Origin: an uncultured Alphaproteobacteria bacterium
GTDB lineage: Bacteria > Pseudomonadota > Alphaproteobacteria > Rhizobiales > Ancalomicrobiaceae
Direction: 5' to 3'
DNA length: 12,678 nt
Assembly (NCBI GenBank): GCA_937919435.1
Contig: CALFRR010000103.1
Location: forward strand, 1-12,678
Notes under the pieces: generated by a model
Told to the model about the DNA's origin: nothing
Database searches by the model: none
What the model saw: only the letters and a program-made list of their open reading frames with translations
In this document: piece by piece, positions 5,745-11,761 of the stretch
How positions within the stretch are numbered: position 1 is the first letter of the stretch
Layout: each line of letters begins with the position of its first letter
Program-made: the position numbers and the translations under genes

Positions 5745-7463
5745 TCAGGCGGCGACGTCGCCGAGGAAGCGGTCGATCTCGCCGGCGAGCTCGGTCGTGA
5801 GACCGGCGACCCGGCCGGCGACGTCGGTGATGTCGGCGGCCGCCGCTTCGGTGCGGGCGGCGAGGCCGCTCACCGCCGAGACCCCCTCGGCCGCGTCGGC
5901 GGCGCCGCGCGCCGCGGAATCGGCGCTGCGGGAGATGTCGGCGGTCGCCGCGGTCTGGCGGCCGACCGCACCGGCGATCGCTTCGGTCAGCTCGGCGGTC
6001 TCGCCGATCTTGTCGACGATCACCCGGATGGCGGCGACGGCGCCGTCCACCTCGGCGCGGATCGCCCCGATCTGGCCGACGATCTCGTCGGTGGCGCGGG
6101 CGGTCTGGCCGGCCAGCGTCTTGACCTCGGAGGCGACGACGGCGAAGCCGCGGCCGGCCTCGCCGGCCCGGGCGGCCTCGATGGTGGCGTTGAGGGCGAG
6201 CAGATTGGTCTGTTCGGCGACGTCGCGGATCATGTCGACGACGGTGCCGATGCGGGCGGAGGCGGCGACCAGAGTGGCCACTCGCGCATTCGATTCCTCG
6301 GCGGCGTGGCGGGCGGCGCCGACCACCGCGGTCGCGGCTTCGGCCCGCCGGTCGATCTCGGCGACCGAGGTGGCGAGGTCGCCGGCGGCGGAGGCGACGG
6401 TCACGACGCCTTCGGAGGCGGAGCCGGTGGCCCGGGCGGCGGTCTCGGCACGGCGGTTCGACTGGTCGGCGAGCGTGCCGAGGTCGCGCGCGGTGTGATC
6501 GAGCCGTTCGACGTCGCCGCCGAGCGAGGTCATCAGCGTCTCGATGGTGCGGCGGAACCCGGCGATGCGCTCGGCGATCCGGCTCTGCTCGGCGAGGCGG
6601 GCGTCGTGCTCGTTCTTCTGAGCTTCGGCGAGTTCGGCGCGTTCGCGGGCGGCGAGCCGCAGCGTCTCGGCGGCACGGGCGACGGCGCCGGTCTCGTCGA
6701 TGCGATCGCGATGCGGCATCTGCGCTCCGAGGTCGCCGGCGGAGACCCGCTCGAGCGTCGCGGCGAGGTCGTTCAACGGACGGGTCATCCGACGGCCGAA
6801 CCAGGCCATCGCCAGACCGGCGAGCATCAGGATGATCGTGCCGGCAATGGTGATCGCCTCGGCCCAGCCGACGGTCAGCCGGTCGACGGCCGCCTTCTCG
6901 ACGCCGGAATAGACGATGCCGATCACCCGGCCGTCGGGCGCGAAGATCGGCGCATAGCGCGTGACGTAGGCCCTGCCGAGGATCTCGGCGGAACCGGCAT
7001 AGGTCCCCCCACGCAGGACGACGGGATGTACCGGCCCGGTCCGGCCGAGCACCGTGCCGACGGCGCGGCTGCCGTCCGGCTTCTTCACGTTGGTGGAGAC
7101 GCGGACGAACTCGTCTCTGGCGGCATCCCAGGCGAAGAGGGTGGCGGTGTCGCCGGTGATCCGGGCGACGTCGTCGATGGTGCGATGATCGGTGAAGGCG
7201 GGAACCGCCGGCATGACGATGCGCGGGCTGCCGTCGGCGTTCCAGGTCAGCGCGGTGCCCGGCAGGTCGCGGGCGAGCAGGGTGGCGGTGGTCCGGATGT
7301 TGCCGTCCTGACGGCGCGAGACGGTCGCGGCGACGTCTTCGGCGATGATCGTCCAGGACAGACCGGAGAGGACGACGACGGTGGAGAGGACCACGAGGAA
7401 GCCGGTCAGAGTGACCTTGGCCGTGCTCGACGACCCGATGCGCGCGATGAAGGGGAGTTGCAT
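5745..7463 (-). CDS. Methyl-accepting chemotaxis protein with periplasmic Cache domain
   Basis: A 572-residue chemoreceptor. TM1 spans about 17-40 and TM2 about 203-223. The periplasmic part (45-198) contains GDTATLF (104-110) and RVSTNVKKPDGSRAVGT (121-137), typical of Cache_3-Cache_2 ligand-binding domains. A HAMP domain follows (224-277, MTRPLNDLAATLERVSAGDL). The signalling domain (about 310-565) has the hairpin tip LLALNATIEAARAGEAGRGF (421-440) then AVVASEVKTLA. It should bind a small ligand outside the membrane and control CheA through CheW. The C-terminus ends FLGDVAA with no CheR/CheB-binding pentapeptide, so adaptation would depend on other receptors or tetherless methylation. ATG 7463 has GAGG 7 nt upstream. 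No other che gene is nearby. The ligand is unknown; proximity to sugar, transporter and 2-oxoacid genes is only suggestive. Confidence 0.95.
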   Translation of the reverse strand: MQLPFIARIGSSSTAKVTLTGFLVVLSTVVVLSGLSWTIIAEDVAATVSRRQDGNIRTTATLLARDLPGTALTWNADGSPRIVMPAVPAFTDHRTIDDVARITGDTATLFAWDAARDEFVRVSTNVKKPDGSRAVGTVLGRTGPVHPVVLRGGTYAGSAEILGRAYVTRYAPIFAPDGRVIGIVYSGVEKAAVDRLTVGWAEAITIAGTIILMLAGLAMAWFGRRMTRPLNDLAATLERVSAGDLGAQMPHRDRIDETGAVARAAETLRLAARERAELAEAQKNEHDARLAEQSRIAERIAGFRRTIETLMTSLGGDVERLDHTARDLGTLADQSNRRAETAARATGSASEGVVTVASAAGDLATSVAEIDRRAEAATAVVGAARHAAEESNARVATLVAASARIGTVVDMIRDVAEQTNLLALNATIEAARAGEAGRGFAVVASEVKTLAGQTARATDEIVGQIGAIRAEVDGAVAAIRVIVDKIGETAELTEAIAGAVGRQTAATADISRSADSAARGAADAAEGVSAVSGLAARTEAAAADITDVAGRVAGLTTELAGEIDRFLGDVAA

Positions 7464-7549
7464 CTGAAGACCTCGGGGTTCCGCAGTCGCGGCCCGGCGG
7501 ATCCGCGGATCTCGGTCCGCCGCGGCCCCATCTTCCTCCTCTCTCGGTT

Positions 7550-7580
7550 TCCGAAACGTTGAAGTTTCGGAGGAATTTCG
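7550..7580. promoter_or_regulatory. Dyad in the chemoreceptor upstream region
   Basis: TCCGAAAC (7550-7557) and GTTTCGGA (7564-7571) form a perfect 8-bp inverted repeat with a 6-bp spacer, followed by another TTTCG (7576-7580). It lies 87 bp upstream of the chemoreceptor ATG and between it and the korB terminator. A/T content is locally raised. I found no good -35/-10 pair. It could be an operator for the chemoreceptor or a second hairpin downstream of korB. Confidence 0.35.
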
Positions 7581-7603
7581 GTCGGTCGGGCGCCCGGAGA
7601 CGT

Positions 7604-7628
7604 ACGGGGCCGTCGAGGACGGCCCCGT
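7604..7628 (-). terminator. Strong hairpin terminator after korB
   Basis: ACGGGGCCGTC (7604-7614) and GACGGCCCCGT (7618-7628) are perfect 11-bp complementary arms with a 3-nt loop, 27 bp past the korB stop. The stem is mostly G-C. There is no long U-tract on the minus strand (the next bases are ACGTCT), so termination may be partial, or the hairpin may protect the mRNA 3' end. Position and stem strength make a transcript end for korAB the best reading. Confidence 0.6.
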
Positions 7629-7655
7629 TTCCGAAGATCTCGCGACTCTGCCGTG

Positions 7656-8516
7656 TCAGGCGGCGAACTGCGCGTCGAAGGCGCCGATCTCGACCCGCTT
7701 GCGGCGCTCCGGCCGGAACGGCGCGCGGTCACCGGCGAACAGGATGCCGGTGGTGAAGCCGTCGTCGTCGGCGAGCCGGCGCATCGCCTCGTCCATCCGT
7801 GAGGGCGGAGTGGCGTCGAGCCCGGGGTGGACGGCGTGGCGCCATTCGCGCTGCTCCTTGCGGTAGGTGACGCAGGGGCTGAGCACGTGGACGAAGGAGA
7901 AGCCGGGATGGCGGATCGCTTCGACGATCAGCTTGGCGACCTCCTTCGGCTGACCGGAGAAGCCGCGGGCGATGAAGTTGGCGCCGGCGATCAGCGCCAG
8001 CCGGGCCGGCTCGACCGGGGAGATGCCGGTGCCGTGCGGGGTCAGCTTGGACCCCGCCCAGTCGGACGAGGTGGTCGGCGACGCCTGGCCCTTGGTCATG
8101 CCGTAGACCTGATTGTCCATGACGATGTAGGTCATGTCGACGTTGCGGCGGCAGGCGTGGGTGAAGTGGTTGCCGCCGATCGACAGGCCGTCGCCGTCGC
8201 CGCCGGCGGCGATCACGGTCAGCTCGGGCCGCGCCAGCTTGACGCCGGTGGCGATCGGCAGGGCCCGGCCGTGGACGCCGTGGAAGCCGTAGACGTTGGT
8301 GTAGGCGGGAATCCGCGAGGAGCAGCCGATGCCGGAGACGAAAGCGACGTTCTCATGGGCGACGCCGAGTTCGGCGAGGGCGGTGGTCACCGAGAGCAGC
8401 AGCGCATGATGACCGCAGCCGGGGCACCAGATCGGATCGACGTCCGAGCGGAAGTCGGCGGCACGCAGCGGCGCTTGCGCGTCCCGATGGAGGGCGAGGT
8501 TGCCGCGAATGCTCAT
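7656..8516 (-). CDS. korB: 2-oxoglutarate:ferredoxin oxidoreductase, beta subunit
   Basis: A 286-residue subunit that binds thiamine pyrophosphate and a [4Fe-4S] cluster. WCPGCGHH gives Cys31 and Cys34; Cys65 (GIGCSSR) and Cys215 (SPCVTY) are the expected third and fourth cluster ligands. The TPP/Mg motif is GGDGDGLSIGGNH (105-117) with Asn135, followed by YGMTKGQASPT (138-148). YGFHGVHGRALPIATGVK (76-93) is also standard. KGQ.SPT resembles KorB proteins of the two-subunit type, such as the mycobacterial enzyme (from memory), so 2-oxoglutarate is favoured over pyruvate. The ATG overlaps the korA stop as ATGA and has GGAG 6 nt upstream, implying translational coupling. There is no fused ferredoxin domain and no ferredoxin gene in the window. 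A strong hairpin follows the stop. Family is very secure; substrate is inferred. Confidence 0.93.
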   Translation of the reverse strand: MSIRGNLALHRDAQAPLRAADFRSDVDPIWCPGCGHHALLLSVTTALAELGVAHENVAFVSGIGCSSRIPAYTNVYGFHGVHGRALPIATGVKLARPELTVIAAGGDGDGLSIGGNHFTHACRRNVDMTYIVMDNQVYGMTKGQASPTTSSDWAGSKLTPHGTGISPVEPARLALIAGANFIARGFSGQPKEVAKLIVEAIRHPGFSFVHVLSPCVTYRKEQREWRHAVHPGLDATPPSRMDEAMRRLADDDGFTTGILFAGDRAPFRPERRKRVEIGAFDAQFAA

Positions 8517-10282
8517 TGCATGCTCCAATCGCTGAGACGCGCTTCGATCTCGACCGGACGCACCGGCAGAGGACCGGGCCGCGCGAAGGACTTGTTCTTC
8601 GCCGGCAGGTCGTAGTTTGCGCGCAGATACTTGAAGAACTGCTTCGAATGGCTCTGTTCGACGACGAGCACCCGCTCGACGCCGGAGAGCGCCTCGGCCA
8701 TCTCGACCGGACGGGCCGGCGAGAGCAGCCGCAGAGAGATCAGGCGGACCTTCTCGCCGCGTGCCCGCATCCGAGCGGCGGCTTCGCGGGCCGGGCCGGT
8801 GACCGACCCCCAGGTGACGATCGCCACCTCGCCGTCGCCCTCGACGTCGGCCCAGTCGGGGCCGTAGAGGTGGCGGTCGAGCTTGCCCTGGCGCTTGTCG
8901 AGCTGACGCTGATGGTCGGCGGCGGCGGCCGAAGGGGTGCCGCGCTCGGAGTGCTCGAGTCCGTCGGCGACATGGGCGAGGCCGGGCGTGCCGGGGATCG
9001 CCATCGGCGAGACGCCGCTCTCGGTCGTCGCATAACGGCGGTAGTTCGGGGTGTTCGCCTCGGCGACCAGACGCTCGGCGCGGTAGGGCCGGTCGGCCGG
9101 CCGGTCGGTGACCACCCGCGACTGGCCGAGGCTCTGATCGGACAGCACGATCGCCGGGGTCTGCAGCTTCTCGGCGAGATGCACCGCCCATTGGGTGGCG
9201 GCGAGGCAGTCGGCGATCGAGTTCGGCGCGATCACCAGATGCGGCGCGTCGCCGTGCAGGCCGTCCAGCGCGATCGCCAGATCGGACTGTTCCGACTTGG
9301 TCGGGATGCCGGTCGAAGGGCCGCCGCGCATCACGTCGACGACCACCACCGGGGTCTCCGAAGCGACCGCAAGACCGAGCGATTCCGCCATCAGCGACAG
9401 GCCCGGACCGGAGGTCGCGGTCATCGAGGGCACACCGGCGAAGGACGAGCCGACGATCATGTTGATCGAGGCGAGTTCGTCCTCGGCCTGGACCAGCACG
9501 CCGCCGGTCTTCTCCAGCGCCGGGGCCATCCACTCGAGGATCTCGGTCGACGGGGTGATCGGATAGGCGGCGACGAAGCCGATGCCGCCGCGCAGGGCGC
9601 CGAGGCCGGTCGCTTCGTTGCCGGAGATGTTCCAGCGGTCGCCCGCGTCGCCCTCGCCGGAGCCGAGGCGGATCACCGGCGCACGATCGGCGACCAGACG
9701 CATGCCGGCCTCGATCGCGCCGCGCGCCGCGGCGACGGCGGCGTCGCCCTTGCGGCCGAGCTTGGTGGCGATCGCGGTGGCGATGCCGGCAGGGTCGAGC
9801 CCGGTCAGATGCGCGGCGACGCCGGCGCCGACCATGTTGACGCGGCCGTCGGGGATCGTCTCGGCGGTCCGTTCGAACGGCAGGCGGACCACTTCGGCGC
9901 CGCTCGCCACCACGAAGGCGGGAGTCTCGTCCTGTTCGTCGTCGACCAGCACCAGGCTCTTCGGCCCGAGCGGCAGTTCGGCGGCGAAACGGGCGACGCT
10001 TCCCCAGTCGAAGGCGACGAGGAGATCGAAGGTGTCGTCGAGCGAGGTGACCGGCCGGGTCGAGACGCGCAGCATCGCGGCGGCTTCGCCACCCCGGATC
10101 TGCGGTCCCATCGAACGGGTCATCAGGCCGTAGAAACCGGCCTTGGCGGCGGCATCGAGGAAGATCTGGCCGGCGGTCATGGCGCCGGCGCCACCCGAAC
10201 CGGTGAACACCAGCGAAACCGACCGCTCCGTCACCATGGGGTCCGGCCGCTCGATGGTCTCGGTATCGACGAGAGGATGCAT
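8513..10282 (-). CDS. korA: 2-oxoglutarate:ferredoxin oxidoreductase, fused gamma-alpha subunit
   Basis: A 589-residue subunit with the gamma domain fused in front of the alpha domain. The gamma part is about 20-200 (FTGSGGAGAMTAGQIFLDAA; RGGEAAAMLRVS), a linker follows, and the alpha part starts near 225 with the diagnostic YPITPSTEI (240-248), TATSGPGLSLM (288-298) and a C-terminal transketolase-like domain (480-589). With KorB it catalyses CoA-dependent oxidation of 2-oxoglutarate to succinyl-CoA with reduction of ferredoxin, or the reverse. The two-gene form with fused subunits is the architecture found in aerobes, including oxygen-tolerant enzymes. ATG 10282 is chosen because TGGAG lies 7 nt upstream; the frame stays open further upstream but without a ribosome site or family sequence. 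The stop overlaps the korB start. A LysR regulator is divergent across 482 bp. Related 2-oxoacids cannot be fully excluded as substrates. Confidence 0.93.
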   Translation of the reverse strand: MHPLVDTETIERPDPMVTERSVSLVFTGSGGAGAMTAGQIFLDAAAKAGFYGLMTRSMGPQIRGGEAAAMLRVSTRPVTSLDDTFDLLVAFDWGSVARFAAELPLGPKSLVLVDDEQDETPAFVVASGAEVVRLPFERTAETIPDGRVNMVGAGVAAHLTGLDPAGIATAIATKLGRKGDAAVAAARGAIEAGMRLVADRAPVIRLGSGEGDAGDRWNISGNEATGLGALRGGIGFVAAYPITPSTEILEWMAPALEKTGGVLVQAEDELASINMIVGSSFAGVPSMTATSGPGLSLMAESLGLAVASETPVVVVDVMRGGPSTGIPTKSEQSDLAIALDGLHGDAPHLVIAPNSIADCLAATQWAVHLAEKLQTPAIVLSDQSLGQSRVVTDRPADRPYRAERLVAEANTPNYRRYATTESGVSPMAIPGTPGLAHVADGLEHSERGTPSAAAADHQRQLDKRQGKLDRHLYGPDWADVEGDGEVAIVTWGSVTGPAREAAARMRARGEKVRLISLRLLSPARPVEMAEALSGVERVLVVEQSHSKQFFKYLRANYDLPAKNKSFARPGPLPVRPVEIEARLSDWSMQ

Positions 10283-10302
10283 GTGCGTACTCCATCCGAC
10301 CG

Positions 10303-10319
10303 ACGATCGATCCGATCGT
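10303..10319 (-). promoter_or_regulatory. Dyad in the korA leader
   Basis: ACGATCG (10303-10309), a 3-nt loop and CGATCGT (10313-10319) form a perfect 7-bp hairpin ending 21 nt upstream of the korA ATG, close to its TGGAG ribosome site. It could fold in the mRNA and tune initiation, or be a protein-binding site. No experimental parallel is known to me. Confidence 0.3.
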
Positions 10320-10586
10320 TCGTCGGGGGCATTCGTTCCGGGATTTCGGGGGATGGTCCGGCGGACCGAAGGATCGGAATGGCCGACGGCGGAGCCGACA
10401 GGGCGCATGCCGAACGGTGGTCCGTCGACTAGCGGTCGGGTTCGTTCATCGTCTCGTCGGGAGTATCCTTCAGGAAAAGCCCGTATCCGGCGACGGTGAC
10501 CGGGTGTTTCCGCATCCTCGGATCAGGTCTGCGACCGGTCGAATCGGCGGGAAGAATGCCGTCAGGGGGTGTCACGCTACGGGCCA

Positions 10587-10615
10587 TCTTTATTGCCGAG
10601 GGGTTAAATCCGTAA
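10587..10615 (-). promoter_or_regulatory. Possible korA promoter
   Basis: On the minus strand TTACGG (10615-10610) precedes TAAAGA (10592-10587) by 17 bp, in the most A/T-rich part of the gap. On the plus strand AATCC is directly repeated at 10607-10611 and 10617-10621, overlapping the -35. The implied leader is about 300 nt. The match to consensus is moderate. Confidence 0.3.
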
Positions 10616-10640
10616 GAATCCCAACCACCTCGCCGTGTTT

Positions 10641-10652
10641 TCTCGAACGAGA
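10641..10652. promoter_or_regulatory. Short palindrome in the korA-lysR gap
   Basis: TCTCG-AA-CGAGA is an inverted repeat with 5-bp arms near the centre of the divergent region. It may be an operator; no family assignment is possible from sequence alone. Confidence 0.25.
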
Positions 10653-10702
10653 CGTCTAAACCTCTCGGCCGTGGCGTTCCAATGAATTCAACTGGCGTCC
10701 GC

Positions 10703-10719
10703 GATTACCATCGGTTATC
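10703..10719. promoter_or_regulatory. LysR-type binding-site candidate
   Basis: GATTACC-ATC-GGTTATC is a dyad with 7-bp arms and one mismatched pair, and it contains a T-N11-A core (T10705, A10717), the general recognition form of LysR-type regulators. It sits 46 bp before the lysR start, a usual place for an autoregulatory and divergent-activation site. Binding by the adjacent LysR protein is inferred. Confidence 0.45.
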
Positions 10720-10764
10720 AGTCGACGGCCGATCGATCCGCGGGGGTCTCGGCCGGAGTCAGAG

Positions 10765-11727
10765 ATGCGTTCGTCGCCCACCCTGCAGACGCTGTGCAGC
10801 CGCCTTCGCTATCGCCATCTCCACCTGCTCGACGCGCTCGGCCGCAGCCACAACATGCACGTCGCGGCGCAGCAGCTGAACATCACCCAGCCGGCGGCGA
10901 CCAAGATCCTCCAGGACATCGAGGACATGTTCGACCTCGAACTGTTCGAGCGGCTGCCGCGCGACATGAAGCCGACCGAGATCGGCGAGTTCGTCCTGCG
11001 CTTCGCCCACGAGAGTCTCAACGTCGCCGGCAAGTTCATCGAGGAACTCGACCACATGAAGCGCGGCGGCTACGGCGTCGTGCAGGTCGGCGTGACCTAC
11101 GGGGCGGCGTTTCTGCTGTCGCCCTGCATCATGCGGATGAAGGCGCACCATCCCCGGGTGTCGATCCGGGTGTTGGAGCGGACCAGCGATCTGCTGCTCG
11201 AAGAGTTGAAGGAAAAGACCCTCGATCTGGTGATCGGCCGGTTCACCGGCGAGGATCAGCACAACTGGTTCGATTTCCGCGACATCGGGGCGACGCGGAT
11301 GTGCATCGTCGGCAGCCCGACCCATCCGCTGCTCAGCGAGAGCGGGCTGACGCTCGCCCGGCTGATGGACTGGCCGTGGATCGTGCAGCCGCTGACCACC
11401 CCGACCCGCCGGCTGTTCGAGGGAACGCTCGCCGATCACGGTCTGACCTGTCCGGTCAACATCGTCGAGACGACCTCGATCTTCACCACGTTGCAGCTTC
11501 TGCAGGCGAGCGACATGCTGACGGTGCTGCCGAGTTCGGCGGTCGACGCCTTCATCGACCAGAAGATCCTGGCCAAGCTTCCGCTCGACTTCGCCCGGCA
11601 GATCGAAGACTACGGCGTGCTGACCCGCCGGGGCGACCGACCGAGCCCGATGGCGCGCGAGTTCATCGACATCGTGCTCGAAGTGGCCGGCGAAGAGATG
11701 CAGCGGCCGGGCTCGCCGGGCGAGTGA
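10765..11727 (+). CDS. LysR-family transcriptional regulator
   Basis: A 320-residue regulator of typical LysR length. The N-terminal winged helix-turn-helix is at about 14-75, with HNMHVAAQQLNITQPAATKI and LFERLPRDMKPTEIGE. The effector-binding domain runs from about 95 to 310 and starts VVQVGVTYGAAFLLSP. The N-terminal RLRYRHLHLLDALGRSHNMH style recalls the GbpR-like branch; GbpR controls chvE in Agrobacterium, but this subgroup call is tentative. ATG 10765 has GGAG 6 nt upstream. It is the only plus-strand gene and is divergent from korAB, so korAB is the likely target, with a 2-oxoacid or other central metabolite as possible effector. A T-N11-A dyad lies at 10703-10719. The 3' end faces a convergent gene 34 bp away. 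Confidence 0.93.
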   Translation: MRSSPTLQTLCSRLRYRHLHLLDALGRSHNMHVAAQQLNITQPAATKILQDIEDMFDLELFERLPRDMKPTEIGEFVLRFAHESLNVAGKFIEELDHMKRGGYGVVQVGVTYGAAFLLSPCIMRMKAHHPRVSIRVLERTSDLLLEELKEKTLDLVIGRFTGEDQHNWFDFRDIGATRMCIVGSPTHPLLSESGLTLARLMDWPWIVQPLTTPTRRLFEGTLADHGLTCPVNIVETTSIFTTLQLLQASDMLTVLPSSAVDAFIDQKILAKLPLDFARQIEDYGVLTRRGDRPSPMAREFIDIVLEVAGEEMQRPGSPGE

Positions 11728-11728
11728 G

Positions 11729-11752
11729 CCGACGCGGTCGGTCCGCCGGCGG
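11729..11752. terminator. Weak dyads between convergent genes
   Basis: The 34-bp gap between two convergent stop codons holds CCGAC-GCG-GTCGG (11729-11741) and the perfect palindrome CCGCCGGCGG (11743-11752). Either may act as a shared bidirectional terminator. Neither has a T-run, and GC-rich DNA makes such dyads common. Confidence 0.25.
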
Positions 11753-11761
11753 GGGCGGCGG

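Larger units (their letters stand above)
10283..10764. other. Divergent korA-lysR control region
   Basis: This 482-bp region has no convincing gene; its small open frames lack ribosome sites. It holds a dyad next to the korA start (10303-10319), a possible korA promoter (10587-10615), a direct repeat (10607-10621), a palindrome (10641-10652) and a LysR-type dyad (10703-10719). The 11-mer CGATCGATCCG occurs at both ends, 10304-10314 and 10730-10740. Its length suggests long leaders or several regulator sites. Confidence 0.6.

Noticed and set aside
3773..5800. A plus-strand open frame of 675 codons opposite the GGT-like gene
   Set aside because: Its Arg/Gly/His/Asp-rich translation has no recognisable motif and mirrors the G/C-biased third positions of the real minus-strand gene, which has catalytic motifs.
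5409..7562. A plus-strand open frame of 717 codons opposite the chemoreceptor
   Set aside because: The Gly/Asp-rich translation is the typical antisense shadow of an Ala-rich coiled-coil protein in GC-rich DNA; no ribosome site or domain.
7656..10295. A single 879-codon minus-strand frame covering korB and much of the korA region
   Set aside because: Only its last part (from 8516) is KorB. The earlier part is out of frame with korA and is Arg-rich noise; it is not a KorAB fusion.
8516..10432. A plus-strand open frame of 638 codons opposite korA
   Set aside because: It covers a gene with complete oxidoreductase motifs; the antisense translation has no family signature.
10417..10659. An 80-codon plus-strand open frame in the korA-lysR gap
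   Set aside because: No ribosome site and no recognisable protein features; it overlaps promoter-like A/T-rich DNA.
10681..10692. TGAATTCA palindrome near 10683-10690 as an operator
   Set aside because: It is short and isolated, with no repeat elsewhere in the window and no spacing relation to a promoter pair.
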